Source of the DNA: Rhizobium sp. Root1220
GTDB lineage: Bacteria; Pseudomonadota; Alphaproteobacteria; Rhizobiales; Rhizobiaceae
Reading direction: 5' to 3'
DNA length: 64,000 bases
Assembly (NCBI RefSeq): GCF_001426265.1
Contig: NZ_LMDG01000032.1
Location: 303,900-367,899, forward strand
Shown: in pieces, positions 34,964 to 43,767 of the stretch
Position numbering within the stretch: the first letter of the stretch is position 1
How the letters are laid out: every line of letters starts with the position of its first letter
The notes under the pieces: model-generated
The model's input: the letters and a program-made list of their open reading frames with translations, nothing else
The model's database searches: none
What the model was told of the DNA's origin: nothing
Program-made: the position numbers and the translations under genes

Positions 34964-36736
34964 ATGACGACTGGATCTCGACGGATGCCGGACCGCTCCG
35001 CCACGCGGCAGCGCGAAGGCTGGCTGCGCAGCTACCTTTCTGGTGTCCGCCTGCCGCTTTCGCTGGCGGTCACGGCAGGAATGGTTGCCGGGGTGCTGAT
35101 GATCATACAGGCTTGGCTGCAGGCCTGTGTCGTCAATGCCGTCACGATCGAAAGCAAAGGGATCGCGGACGTCTGGCACTGGCTGGTCGCACTCCTCGGC
35201 ATCATCGCCGCGCGCGCTGTGGTCAGTGGCTTGATCGACATCGCCGCCTTCTCGGCGGCTGCAAATGTCAAGCAGAGACTCCGCCGCACTCTATACGACC
35301 ACATCACTGCACTCGGCCCGGCCTGGATGCAGAACCAGCGCAGCGGCGAGCTTGCCAACACTGTGGTTGATGGCGTGGAGGAAATAGAAAAATACTATGC
35401 AAGCTACCTGCCGCAGATGGCACTGGCGGCTCTCCTGCCGCTTGCGATCCTGTTTGTCACGTTTCCGGTCGACTGGGTGTCGGGCCTCATCTTCCTCGTG
35501 ACGGCGCCGCTGATCCCCGTTTTCATGATCATCATCGGTAAGGGTGCCGAAAGTCTCAACCAGCGTCAGTGGGGCAAACTCTCGCGGATGAGCGCTCATT
35601 TCTTCGATGTGATCGAGGGCCTGACGACGCTCAAGCTATTTGGTGCAAGCCGCAGAGAGGCCGAGATGGTGGCGCGGATTTCGGACGAATACCGCAGCAG
35701 CACGATGACCGTCCTGCGGGTCGCCTTTCTCTCGGCGCTCGTATTGGAGTTTTTCGCAACGGTCAGCATCGCACTTGCCGCAGTATACATCGGCTTTCGG
35801 CTTTACTATCGCGAACTCGATTTCCTTTCGGGCTTCTTCGTCCTGCTGCTTGCGCCGGAATTCTATCGACCATTGAGGGACATGGGTGCGCAGTACCATG
35901 CCCGCATGTCGGCGATTGCCTCCTCGGAGAGCATCATTCGCTGCCTGCAGACACCCTTGCCCGAGCGGGTAAGCGACCATGTCGGCTCCGCGACCGGTCG
36001 ACAAATGCACGTTGCCTTCGAAGGGGTCGGCTTTTCGCATGATGTTGATGGTCATGGCGTTGAAGACATCAGCTTCACGCTCTCGCGGGGCGAAACCGTG
36101 GCGCTTGTCGGCCCAAGCGGGGCGGGCAAGACGACGATCGGCCAGCTGTTGCTCGGCTTCCTCCAGCCGCAATTCGGTCGCATCCTGGTCAATGGCGTGG
36201 ACCTACAGGATATCGACGAGACGGATTGGCTGCGCTGCGTTTCCTGGGTGCCGCAGAGCCCGACCCTGTTTTACGGAACGGTGGGCGAGAACATTCGGCT
36301 CGGCGTTCCCGCGGCGTCGGTCGAAGCCATGCGCAAAGCCGCCGCGCAGGCTCAGGCCGACGGCTTCATCACGCGACTTCCTTCAGGTTACGACACGCTG
36401 CTCGGCGATGGGGGGCAAGGGCTCTCCGGAGGCGAGATTCGCCGTGTCGCCCTGGCGCGCGCGCTTCTGAAGGAGGCAGAGCTTGTTGTCCTCGACGAGG
36501 CGACAGGGGCGCTCGACCGACAGACCGCGTCGCGCGTGATGGAATCGATCAGACAGGTGGCATCGAAGAGCGCCGTGCTTTTCATCACCCACGACCTGGC
36601 GGCCGCCGAAATGGCCGACCGGATCATCACGATCGAACGCGGCCGGATCGTGCAAAGGACGGGCCACGGGGAAGCGCCCGCATGTGCGGAGTTGCCCGAG
36701 GAAACCGCCAGGTTGGATGAGGTCAGCGCGTCATGA
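34964..36736 (+). CDS. cydD: Thiol reductant ABC exporter subunit CydD
   Basis: 590 aa from the ATG at 34964. An in-frame start at 34892, overlapping cydB, is possible but adds residues unlike the family. One half of the CydDC heterodimer that exports cysteine or glutathione and is needed for bd oxidase assembly. Six-helix membrane domain about 30-320, then ATPase: Walker A GPSGAGKTT (about 385), Q-loop SWVPQSPTLF, signature LSGGEIRR (about 486), Walker B LVVLDEATGALD, switch ITHDLAA. The stop overlaps the cydC ATG (ATGA), so translation is coupled. Confidence 0.94.
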   Translation: MTTGSRRMPDRSATRQREGWLRSYLSGVRLPLSLAVTAGMVAGVLMIIQAWLQACVVNAVTIESKGIADVWHWLVALLGIIAARAVVSGLIDIAAFSAAANVKQRLRRTLYDHITALGPAWMQNQRSGELANTVVDGVEEIEKYYASYLPQMALAALLPLAILFVTFPVDWVSGLIFLVTAPLIPVFMIIIGKGAESLNQRQWGKLSRMSAHFFDVIEGLTTLKLFGASRREAEMVARISDEYRSSTMTVLRVAFLSALVLEFFATVSIALAAVYIGFRLYYRELDFLSGFFVLLLAPEFYRPLRDMGAQYHARMSAIASSESIIRCLQTPLPERVSDHVGSATGRQMHVAFEGVGFSHDVDGHGVEDISFTLSRGETVALVGPSGAGKTTIGQLLLGFLQPQFGRILVNGVDLQDIDETDWLRCVSWVPQSPTLFYGTVGENIRLGVPAASVEAMRKAAAQAQADGFITRLPSGYDTLLGDGGQGLSGGEIRRVALARALLKEAELVVLDEATGALDRQTASRVMESIRQVASKSAVLFITHDLAAAEMADRIITIERGRIVQRTGHGEAPACAELPEETARLDEVSAS

Positions 36737-38433
36737 GGGATATATTGCGACTGCTGCGGCTCTTTGGCCCCTATCGTGCCTGGATCGCCGCAGGCATCGG
36801 CCTCAGCGTCGTCGTCGCGCTGTCGAACGTTGCCCTTCTCGCGCTTTCCGGCTGGTTCATCGCCTCGATGGCGCTGAGCGGTCTCGGAAACCAGATGTTC
36901 AACTTCTTCACGCCGGCTGCTGCGATACGCGGACTTGCGATCACGCGGACGGTGGCGCGCTATCTCGAGCGGGTCGTCACGCACGAAGCGACGCTGCGGC
37001 TGCTTTCCGAGCTTCGCGTCTGGTTCTACGGACGTCTTGAGCCGCTGGCGCCGGCAGGCCTGCAATTCTATCGCGGCAGCGACCTGCTAAGCCGACTTCG
37101 CGCCGATATCGACAGTCTCGATAATTTCTATCTCCGTATTCTGGCTCCCGTCGTATCGGCAGCCATCTGCGTCGTCGCCTTGCTCGCTGCCGTGTCGTTT
37201 ATCAGTCCGAAAGTAGCATTCATCAACGGCCTCGGGCTTCTGATGGCGGGTATAGCTTTGCCGCTGCTTGCACAGTGGAGCGGAAGGGGGCCCGGCGCCC
37301 GTCTGGTGACGACCCGCGCCGCGCTTCGCGCTGCCGTCACGGACAGTTGCCGGGGGGCAGGCGAATTGCGGGTCTACGGTGCCGTTGGCCGTCAAGGCGT
37401 GCATCTCGAGGAACTGGCGCATGCGCTGATTGCCGATCAGCGCCGACTGGTGCGCATTAAGGGCCTGTTTTCCGGCCTTTCGACACTGGCCGCCCAGATC
37501 TCTATGTGGGGCGCTCTTATAGTCATCATTCCCGTCATCCATGCTGGAACGCTGCCTCCTGCGGATCTGGCTCTCGTTGCGTTCTTCGTCCTGTCCAGCT
37601 TCGACACGATTGCACCGCTACCGACTGCATTCCAGTCACTTGGCGAGACGCTGGCTGCAGCGCGGCGCATCTTCGAGATCGCCGACGCCGAACCGGCGGC
37701 GGTCGAGCCGCAACCGGCGACGGCATTGCCGACCCGCTTCGATATCGAAGCAAGCGCATTGCGGATGCGCTATTCGCATGATGCGGCATGGGCGCTCGAT
37801 GGTGTCAGCTTTCATCTACCCCAAGGCGGAGCGCTGGGCATCGTTGGCCCCTCCGGTTCCGGCAAGAGCAGCCTGTTGAACGTGCTTCTGCGCTTCTGGG
37901 ATTATCAGGGTGGCGAGGTGACGGTCGGTGGGGTTCCCCTGCAACTGCTCGGCGGCGAACAGGTACGAACCCTTTACGCCGTCGTCGCCCAACAAAGCCA
38001 TCTCTTTAACGCCAGCATACGAGACAATCTGCTCCTGGCGCGCCCGGCCGCGACCGAAGAAGAGCTTCGCGAGGCATTGAGGCGCGCGGCGGTGCTTGAT
38101 GAGGTTCTAGCTTTTCCGCGGGGGCTGGATACCTATGTCGGCGAGGCGGGTGCGCGGCTCTCCGGCGGCCAGATGCGACGCATAACCATCGCCCGAGCCT
38201 TTCTCAAGGATGCGCCGATCCTGCTGCTTGACGAGCCAACCGAAGGGCTGGATGCGCGTTCCGAACAGCTGGTTCTTCAGGCTCTCAAACAGCTGATGCG
38301 GGATCGCACGACGCTAGTCATCACCCACCATCCCGAGGTCTTGACGCTCGTCGATCAGGTGCTGGCGTTGCGGGAGGAAAGACTTGAACCGGACATCAAC
38401 GCGCAGGACGCCTTTGCCTGTCGGGCTATATGA
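36733..38433 (+). CDS. cydC: Thiol reductant ABC exporter subunit CydC
   Basis: 566 aa, partner of CydD. Membrane domain about 1-310; ATPase with Walker A GPSGSGKSS (about 372), Q-loop VVAQQSHLF, signature LSGGQMRR (about 475), Walker B ILLLDEPTEGLD and switch ITHHPEV. The opening MRDILRLLRLFGPYRAWIAAGIGLS and VARYLERVVTHEATLRLL match CydC. Last gene of the operon; about 100 bases separate it from the convergent aldolase gene, with no clear terminator hairpin found. Confidence 0.94.
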   Translation: MRDILRLLRLFGPYRAWIAAGIGLSVVVALSNVALLALSGWFIASMALSGLGNQMFNFFTPAAAIRGLAITRTVARYLERVVTHEATLRLLSELRVWFYGRLEPLAPAGLQFYRGSDLLSRLRADIDSLDNFYLRILAPVVSAAICVVALLAAVSFISPKVAFINGLGLLMAGIALPLLAQWSGRGPGARLVTTRAALRAAVTDSCRGAGELRVYGAVGRQGVHLEELAHALIADQRRLVRIKGLFSGLSTLAAQISMWGALIVIIPVIHAGTLPPADLALVAFFVLSSFDTIAPLPTAFQSLGETLAAARRIFEIADAEPAAVEPQPATALPTRFDIEASALRMRYSHDAAWALDGVSFHLPQGGALGIVGPSGSGKSSLLNVLLRFWDYQGGEVTVGGVPLQLLGGEQVRTLYAVVAQQSHLFNASIRDNLLLARPAATEEELREALRRAAVLDEVLAFPRGLDTYVGEAGARLSGGQMRRITIARAFLKDAPILLLDEPTEGLDARSEQLVLQALKQLMRDRTTLVITHHPEVLTLVDQVLALREERLEPDINAQDAFACRAI

Positions 38434-38537
38434 AGTCGGTATACAGTTGGATGGCAGGATCGACGACGTCGTCCAAACCATCACGCAAACAAGCGCGACC
38501 CTATGCTCACGCGAACGGCGCGTCGACTTCGCATTGC

Positions 38538-39329
38538 CTAGTTTCGGTAGCTCGGATCCTGTCGGTCTAGAACTCTCTTGATGCTCTGAAGGTGCATGCG
38601 CGCGCTTTCCGGGTCGCCATCGCGCATGAGCTTGGCGGTCTGTTGCGCAGTCTGCTGCGAAACCGGCAGAAGCTTCCGACCGGAACTCATTGCCTTGAGT
38701 TGGACTTCCGCGGCGCGCTCGAGGTAGTACAGGTCATCCCAGGCTTCCGCGATGTTTGGGCCACAGACCATGACGCCGTGGTTCTTCATGAACAGGATGT
38801 CATTGTCGCCGAGCGTGGCGGCGATGCGGTCACCTTCGGATTCGTCCAGTGCCAATCCGCCGTAGTTTTCGTCGACGGCGGTGCGTCCGTAGAATTTCAG
38901 CGCAGTTTGCCCGGCCCAGACCAACGGCTCACCTTCGATCATGCTGAGGGCTGTTGCGTTCGGCATGTGGGTGTGGAACGCGGCGCCGATGCGGGGGAGC
39001 ATCTTGTGCAGCCGGGCGTGAATGTAGAAGGCCGTCGCCTCCGGCTCACCGTCTCCGGCAAGTACGTTTCCGGCGAAGTCGCAGATGAGCAGGCTGGAAG
39101 CGGTCGCCTCCTCGAACGCCCATCCCAATCGATTGACGATGAACAGGTCGGGATGGCCAGGCACGACGGCCGAGAAATGGTTGCAGATGCCTTCTTCGAG
39201 CCCGAGCTTTGCCGCGGCCCTCAAGCAGGCGGCTAGGTCCACCCTCGCTTCTCGAATCTCGGGCGTGTCGACATCGATATTGCGAAGATGCGTCTTGCCG
39301 TCTTTACCTATATTTAGTTCGTGAGCCAT
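38538..39329 (-). CDS. Class II aldolase/adducin-family protein
   Basis: 263 aa. A metal-dependent aldolase-like fold of the fuculose-phosphate aldolase / ribulose-5-P epimerase / adducin group. Putative Zn ligands: HTH in FHTHMPNATAL and His in MKNHGVMVCG; the first-half motif EGICNHFSAVVPG contains the phosphate/substrate loop. ATG at 39329 is chosen because AGGAG lies eight bases upstream; a GTG at 39347 overlaps the upstream HAD stop. It forms a pair with the HAD gene, divergent from a LysR regulator, so the two probably act on one substrate. Specific reaction unknown. Confidence 0.87.
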   Translation of the reverse strand: MAHELNIGKDGKTHLRNIDVDTPEIREARVDLAACLRAAAKLGLEEGICNHFSAVVPGHPDLFIVNRLGWAFEEATASSLLICDFAGNVLAGDGEPEATAFYIHARLHKMLPRIGAAFHTHMPNATALSMIEGEPLVWAGQTALKFYGRTAVDENYGGLALDESEGDRIAATLGDNDILFMKNHGVMVCGPNIAEAWDDLYYLERAAEVQLKAMSSGRKLLPVSQQTAQQTAKLMRDGDPESARMHLQSIKRVLDRQDPSYRN

Positions 39330-39343
39330 GCGGGCGCTCCTGA

Positions 39344-40045
39344 TCACATCCAGCCATTTGCAGCAAAGATCCGGGGGACCTCGTCGAGTTTTGATACTGT
39401 CTTGACTGGAACGAAGTCGGGCAACGGCTTCCTACCTGTCCCGCGATCAACCCAAATGGCTCTGAAGCCGAGATTTCGTGCTGCCACCAGATCGAGGTGG
39501 GGGCTCGCGCAGATGTGCACGAGCTGTTCCTTTGTTGTCTCCAAGGTACCCCAGGCATACCGGAAGGTATCGCTACTCGGTTTGTACGCACCGGCTTGTT
39601 CGGCCGTAATCACTCTGTCGATCACTCCTCCAAGCTGTGCGACGTTGCCGGCGATGATTGCGTCGTCCGTGTTCGAAATGATGGCCAGCTTGAAGCCGCT
39701 TGCCTTGAGTTCCGACAGGGTTTGAACGACTTCGGGAAATGGCGGCATTCGGCCAATCGAGCTGGTCAGGATCTCGGCATCGTCTGGACTTGCACTGAGA
39801 GAGAAATCAGCCATCGCCAATGCCAGTGCGCGGGTGCTGACGTCCTTGAAGGAGCGATGAGGGCGTTCTTCTTCCAAGGCATGCTCATGCCGATCATAGA
39901 CAGCAAGAAAAGCGTCGCGATCAACCGACGTGCCTTTGTTGGCAAGGATCTTGTCCATCGCTTCCAGCAGACCTTCATCCCATTGTATGAGGGTGCCGTA
40001 GCAATCGAATGTCAGCCACGTTGGTCGTTCGCCTGCAATTGTCAT
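39344..40045 (-). CDS. Haloacid dehalogenase type II-like hydrolase
   Basis: 233 aa HAD-superfamily protein. Motif I TFDCYGTLIQWD with nucleophile Asp; a helical cap; motif II ISNTDDAI; motif III Lys in AGAYKPSSDTF; motif IV near GFRAIWVDRGTG. The pattern is that of L-2-haloacid dehalogenases and related phosphatases; the reaction cannot be decided by sequence. Start at 40045, with GGAG seven bases upstream; an upstream in-frame ATG at 40084 has no such site. The next gene, a class II aldolase, starts 15 bases downstream, so they form a two-gene operon. Confidence 0.87.
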   Translation of the reverse strand: MTIAGERPTWLTFDCYGTLIQWDEGLLEAMDKILANKGTSVDRDAFLAVYDRHEHALEEERPHRSFKDVSTRALALAMADFSLSASPDDAEILTSSIGRMPPFPEVVQTLSELKASGFKLAIISNTDDAIIAGNVAQLGGVIDRVITAEQAGAYKPSSDTFRYAWGTLETTKEQLVHICASPHLDLVAARNLGFRAIWVDRGTGRKPLPDFVPVKTVSKLDEVPRIFAANGWM

Positions 40046-40089
40046 TTTGTCGCTCCAAGCCTCTATTGAAAAGTTGACATGCATCGAGG

Positions 40090-40103
40090 TAATTTGGAAA
40101 TTA
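40090..40103. promoter_or_regulatory. AT-rich inverted repeat in the LysR/HAD divergent promoter
   Basis: TAATTT-GG-AAATTA, a perfect 6-bp inverted repeat, lies in the 77-base gap between the HAD and LysR-regulator starts. It fits the loose LysR T-N11-A type site and probably serves both directions. Confidence 0.45.
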
Positions 40104-40122
40104 AATGACGAAATAGGCAGAA

Positions 40123-41019
40123 GTGGAAAATCAAATGGTCATAGGATTTGACTTGGACCTGCTACGGACCTTTGTCGCGGTCGTTGACGCCGGCGGCTTC
40201 ACCAAGGCAGCGGGCCGGGTTCATTTGACCCAGTCGACGATCAGTCAGCAGATCAAGAAGCTGGAAAACAACCTGGGTCATCTCCTGTTGATCCGCGACC
40301 GGGCCACCGGCGGCGTGCGAACGACGGAACCAGGGGAGCTGTTGCTCGGCTATGCGCGCCGAATCCTTTCCATTTCGATGGAAGCGAACGAGGCGCTCGG
40401 AGCGCCGAACCTGACGCAAAGGACCGTTAGGCTCGGGGTGCCTGAGGATTTCGCGGGCCGTCCCATGATTGATCTGCTATCTGGATTTGCGCGACAATTC
40501 CCGACGACGCGTTTGGACACAGTCAGCGGCTGGAGCTTCGAACTTAGAAAATTGCTCGAGATGGGGGATCTGGATCTCGCACTCATCAAACGCGAGAAGG
40601 GTGACGGTCCCTGCATCGCCAAGTGGGACGAAGAGCTGCTTTGGGTCGGAAACAATCGGTTTCCCTCGCCTTCTGATCCCGTGCCACTGGTCGTTTTTCC
40701 GGCCGGGTGCGTTTATCGGGATCGGGCAATCAGCGCTATCGAGCGATCGGGAAGACATTGGCGTATCGCCTATACAAGCCAGGGCCTGATGGGAGTCCAG
40801 GCAGCGGTGTCATCCGGGCTGGGCATCAGCCTGCTTCCGGCCGACGCTGTCCTGACCGACCACCGTCAGCTTGGGCAGGCCGAGGGGTTCGATGCCGAGC
40901 CATGTTCGGAACTTGCCCTCATCAGTTTAGGGCGGACAATGGAGCCTGCCGTTAAAATGCTTGCGGAGTTTCTGGTTTCCAGCATCGACGGACTGCGTCG
41001 CGTTCAGGCAGCTGCATAG
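40123..41019 (+). CDS. LysR-family transcriptional regulator
   Basis: 298 aa. N-terminal winged helix-turn-helix (residues 5-65): LDLLRTFVAVVDAGGFTKAAGRVHLTQSTISQQIKKLENNLGHLLLIR, given as a region. The effector-binding domain covers about 90-290. Start GTG at 40123 or ATG at 40135, both plausible. It is divergent from the HAD-aldolase pair and is the obvious candidate to control it. Inducer unknown. Confidence 0.92.
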   Translation: MENQMVIGFDLDLLRTFVAVVDAGGFTKAAGRVHLTQSTISQQIKKLENNLGHLLLIRDRATGGVRTTEPGELLLGYARRILSISMEANEALGAPNLTQRTVRLGVPEDFAGRPMIDLLSGFARQFPTTRLDTVSGWSFELRKLLEMGDLDLALIKREKGDGPCIAKWDEELLWVGNNRFPSPSDPVPLVVFPAGCVYRDRAISAIERSGRHWRIAYTSQGLMGVQAAVSSGLGISLLPADAVLTDHRQLGQAEGFDAEPCSELALISLGRTMEPAVKMLAEFLVSSIDGLRRVQAAA

Positions 41020-41091
41020 GCGAACGCCAGGCAAAGGCGAGGCGACCGCGCGCCGCAATGCGCGCAGTCGCCAACTTTCGAAGTGCAGCCG

Positions 41092-41955
41092 TCAGCGTGC
41101 CGCCCTGTCCAGCGACTGAAATTCGTCGTCGGACAACTCGATGTTGGCGGTAGCGACGTTCTCCTCGAGATGCTTCACTTTCGAAGTGCCCGGAATCGGC
41201 AGCATCACCCGGCTGCGCTTCAACACCCACGCAAGGGCTATCTGACTGGGCGTAGCGCCGTGGTTCTTTGCAACGACGTCGAGAATTGATCCCGGCTTTG
41301 TCAGTTCACCCGCGGCTAGTGGGAACCAGGGGATGAAGCCGATGCCATGGCGCTCGCAGTAATCCAGGACGTCCTCACTCGTCCTGTCGACGAGGTTATA
41401 TCTGTTCTGGACGGTTGAAACCGGGAAAACCTTTGCGGCGGCTTCTATTTCGGCAACGGACACTTCGCTCAAACCGGCGTTCGCAATGACACCTTCATCC
41501 AGCAGGGCCTTAACCGCGCCAAACTGCTCCTCGCGAGGAACCCGCGGATCGATGCGATGCAACTGCCAGAGCGCAATCTGCTCGACACCAAGCTTCTTTA
41601 GGCTGCCGCGCGCCCGCTCGATCAGATATTCGGGCCGACCGTTCGGGGTCCACTGATCCGGTCCTTGCCGCGTCAGCCCGGCTTTCGTTGCGATCAGAAG
41701 CCCCTTGTATGGATGAAGGGCTTCCCGGATCAGTTCCTCAGAGACGTCTGGCCCATATGAATCTGCGGTGTCGATGAAATTGACACCCAATTCCGGCAGG
41801 CGGCCGAGAGTGCGCAAGGCTTCCGCACGGTCTGCTGGGGGTCCCCATATGCCTTTTCCGGTGATGCGCATCGCGCCAAAGCCCAGGCGATGCACGGTTG
41901 TACCACCAATTGTGAACGTTCCTGATCTTGCAGCGTTTGCAGTATTCTCTGGCAT
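41092..41955 (-). CDS. Aldo/keto reductase
   Basis: 287 aa, a (beta/alpha)8 NADPH-dependent oxidoreductase. Family residues visible: Asp and Tyr in FIDTADSYGPDVSEELI, Lys in IATKAGLTRQGPDQW, His in LWQLHRIDPRVP, Gln/Asn in VQNRYNLVDR, and the cofactor segment LPIPGTSKVKHLEENVAT. It resembles the YajO/YhdN type of general aldehyde/ketone reductases. Start at 41955 with AAGGAAC five bases upstream. It converges with the LysR gene and stands alone. Substrate unknown. Confidence 0.92.
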   Translation of the reverse strand: MPENTANAARSGTFTIGGTTVHRLGFGAMRITGKGIWGPPADRAEALRTLGRLPELGVNFIDTADSYGPDVSEELIREALHPYKGLLIATKAGLTRQGPDQWTPNGRPEYLIERARGSLKKLGVEQIALWQLHRIDPRVPREEQFGAVKALLDEGVIANAGLSEVSVAEIEAAAKVFPVSTVQNRYNLVDRTSEDVLDYCERHGIGFIPWFPLAAGELTKPGSILDVVAKNHGATPSQIALAWVLKRSRVMLPIPGTSKVKHLEENVATANIELSDDEFQSLDRAAR

Positions 41956-42093
41956 TGCCGGTTCCTTCCGATCTGGCTCTCAAGCGATTGTCCTGCGGCT
42001 AATCTAGGCATTCGACTTGTTACAGCAAGGCTTGAGCAAGGGCCTCCGACGTCGGCACGCCGAGGCACTGTCCGTCAGTGCGCCGGCCGGAGC

Positions 42094-43767
42094 CTATGCG
42101 GTTGCCCTCGCAGGTGCTGGCGGGAGCGTGGGAACGGCGTCCATCAGTGACTGGGTATAGGCGTCCTTCGGGTTCTCGAAGATGTCCCTGCGCGAGCCCG
42201 CTTCAACGATCTTGCCATGCCGCATGACCGCAACCTTGTGGCACATGCGTTCCACGACGGCCATGTCGTGCGAAATGAACAGATAAGCCAAGCCGTAAGC
42301 CTCCTGAAGCTCAAGCAGGAGATCGAGGACACGGGCGCGCACCGACACATCAAGCGCTGCAACGCTTTCGTCCGCGATGATTATACGGGGTTCGAGTGCC
42401 AGAGCCCGGGCGATGCAGATGCGCTGGCGCTGCCCGCCCGAAAACTCGTGCGGATAGCGTGTTGCCGTATCCGGTGCGAGCCCGACGCGGCGCAGCAACT
42501 CCTCGACCCGGTCCTGGCGCTCGGTCTTGTTGCCGATGCCGTGAATCAGCATAGGCTCCGCGATCGCTGGACCGATCGCCATGCGCGGATCCAGCGAAGC
42601 ATAGGGGTCCTGGAAAATCATCTGTGCGGCGCGACGCACCGGCAACATGTCGCGCTGGCCCAGGCCTGCGATGTTACGACCGTCGATCACGACGTCGCCG
42701 GTGAAGGGGATGAGACCCAGCACGGCCTTTCCTGTCGTGGACTTGCCAGAGCCGCTCTCTCCGACCAGGCCGAGGGTCTCTCCTGGGCGAATGTCGAACG
42801 ACACGTCGCTGACAGCCTTGACGGGCGGCGTACCTGCGAAGAAGCGGCCGCTTGGCGTGCCGTAGCTGACGTTCAGGCCGCTCACATTCATGACCGGCGC
42901 GCGGTCGGGACGCGGCACCGCGCCGGTTTGCGGGGTTACGCGCGGCGGTCCGTCGGTGCCGGCCATCGCGCCGAGACGGGGGACCGCCGCGAGCAGCTGC
43001 TGCGTATAGGTGTGGCTCGGCGTGTTGAAAATCGTCGCTGACCGGCCGGTCTCGACGATGCGGCCATGCTGCATGATGATCACGCGGTCTGCCATTTCGG
43101 CAACCACGCCCATGTCGTGGGTAATCAGGATGATCGAGGTCCCGAATTCGGACTTCAGCTCCCTCATCAGCTTCAGGATCTGGGCCTGCACGGTAACGTC
43201 GAGGGCAGTGGTCGGCTCGTCGGCAATCAGGACCTTGGGACGGCAAGAGAGCGCCATTGCGATCATGACCCGCTGGCGCATCCCCCCCGAGAGTTCATGT
43301 GGAAACTGCCTGAGACGGCGTGTGGGTTCGCTGATCTGTACCGCATCCAGCATTCGCAAGGCAACGGCCTCGGCCTGTTCGCTACCCTGGTGCTCCCGTA
43401 TCGCTTCGGTCAGCTGTGCGCCGACGGACATGACCGGATTGAGCGATGTCATCGGCTCCTGAAAGACCATGGCGATATCGCCACCGCGCACGCTGCGCAT
43501 CGCGCGGTTGGAGAGCGTCAGCAGGTCTCGATCCCCGAGAATGATGTTACCGCTTGCAACGCGAAGCGACGCCTTTGGCAGCAGCCCCATGATCGCAAGC
43601 GACGTTACGGACTTGCCGGACCCGGATTCGCCGGCAATGCACAGTGTTTCGCCGGCAGTCAGATCGAAACTGATGTCCCGAAGCACCGGTTTGCGTCCCT
43701 CGGGTGTCAGCGCATCGACAGCGAGGTTTCGAACGTCGAGAACGAGTGCGGCTGCGGCAGATGACAT
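42094..43767 (-). CDS. Fused dipeptide/amide ABC transporter double ATPase (DppD-DppF type)
   Basis: 557 aa with two complete ATPase domains, as in GsiA. Domain 1 (about 5-260): Walker A GESGSGKS, signature LSGGMRQR, Walker B VLIADEPTTALD. Domain 2 (about 300-545): Walker A GESGSGKS, signature FSGGQRQR, Walker B IIIADESVAALD, note Ser in place of the usual Pro. Each has an oligopeptide-family C-terminal tail (TYTQQLLAAVP; AYTQSLMDAVP). The ATG at 43767 overlaps the formamidase stop (TGATG); GTG at 43770 also fits. Last gene of the amide operon. Confidence 0.94.
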   Translation of the reverse strand: MSSAAAALVLDVRNLAVDALTPEGRKPVLRDISFDLTAGETLCIAGESGSGKSVTSLAIMGLLPKASLRVASGNIILGDRDLLTLSNRAMRSVRGGDIAMVFQEPMTSLNPVMSVGAQLTEAIREHQGSEQAEAVALRMLDAVQISEPTRRLRQFPHELSGGMRQRVMIAMALSCRPKVLIADEPTTALDVTVQAQILKLMRELKSEFGTSIILITHDMGVVAEMADRVIIMQHGRIVETGRSATIFNTPSHTYTQQLLAAVPRLGAMAGTDGPPRVTPQTGAVPRPDRAPVMNVSGLNVSYGTPSGRFFAGTPPVKAVSDVSFDIRPGETLGLVGESGSGKSTTGKAVLGLIPFTGDVVIDGRNIAGLGQRDMLPVRRAAQMIFQDPYASLDPRMAIGPAIAEPMLIHGIGNKTERQDRVEELLRRVGLAPDTATRYPHEFSGGQRQRICIARALALEPRIIIADESVAALDVSVRARVLDLLLELQEAYGLAYLFISHDMAVVERMCHKVAVMRHGKIVEAGSRRDIFENPKDAYTQSLMDAVPTLPPAPARATA

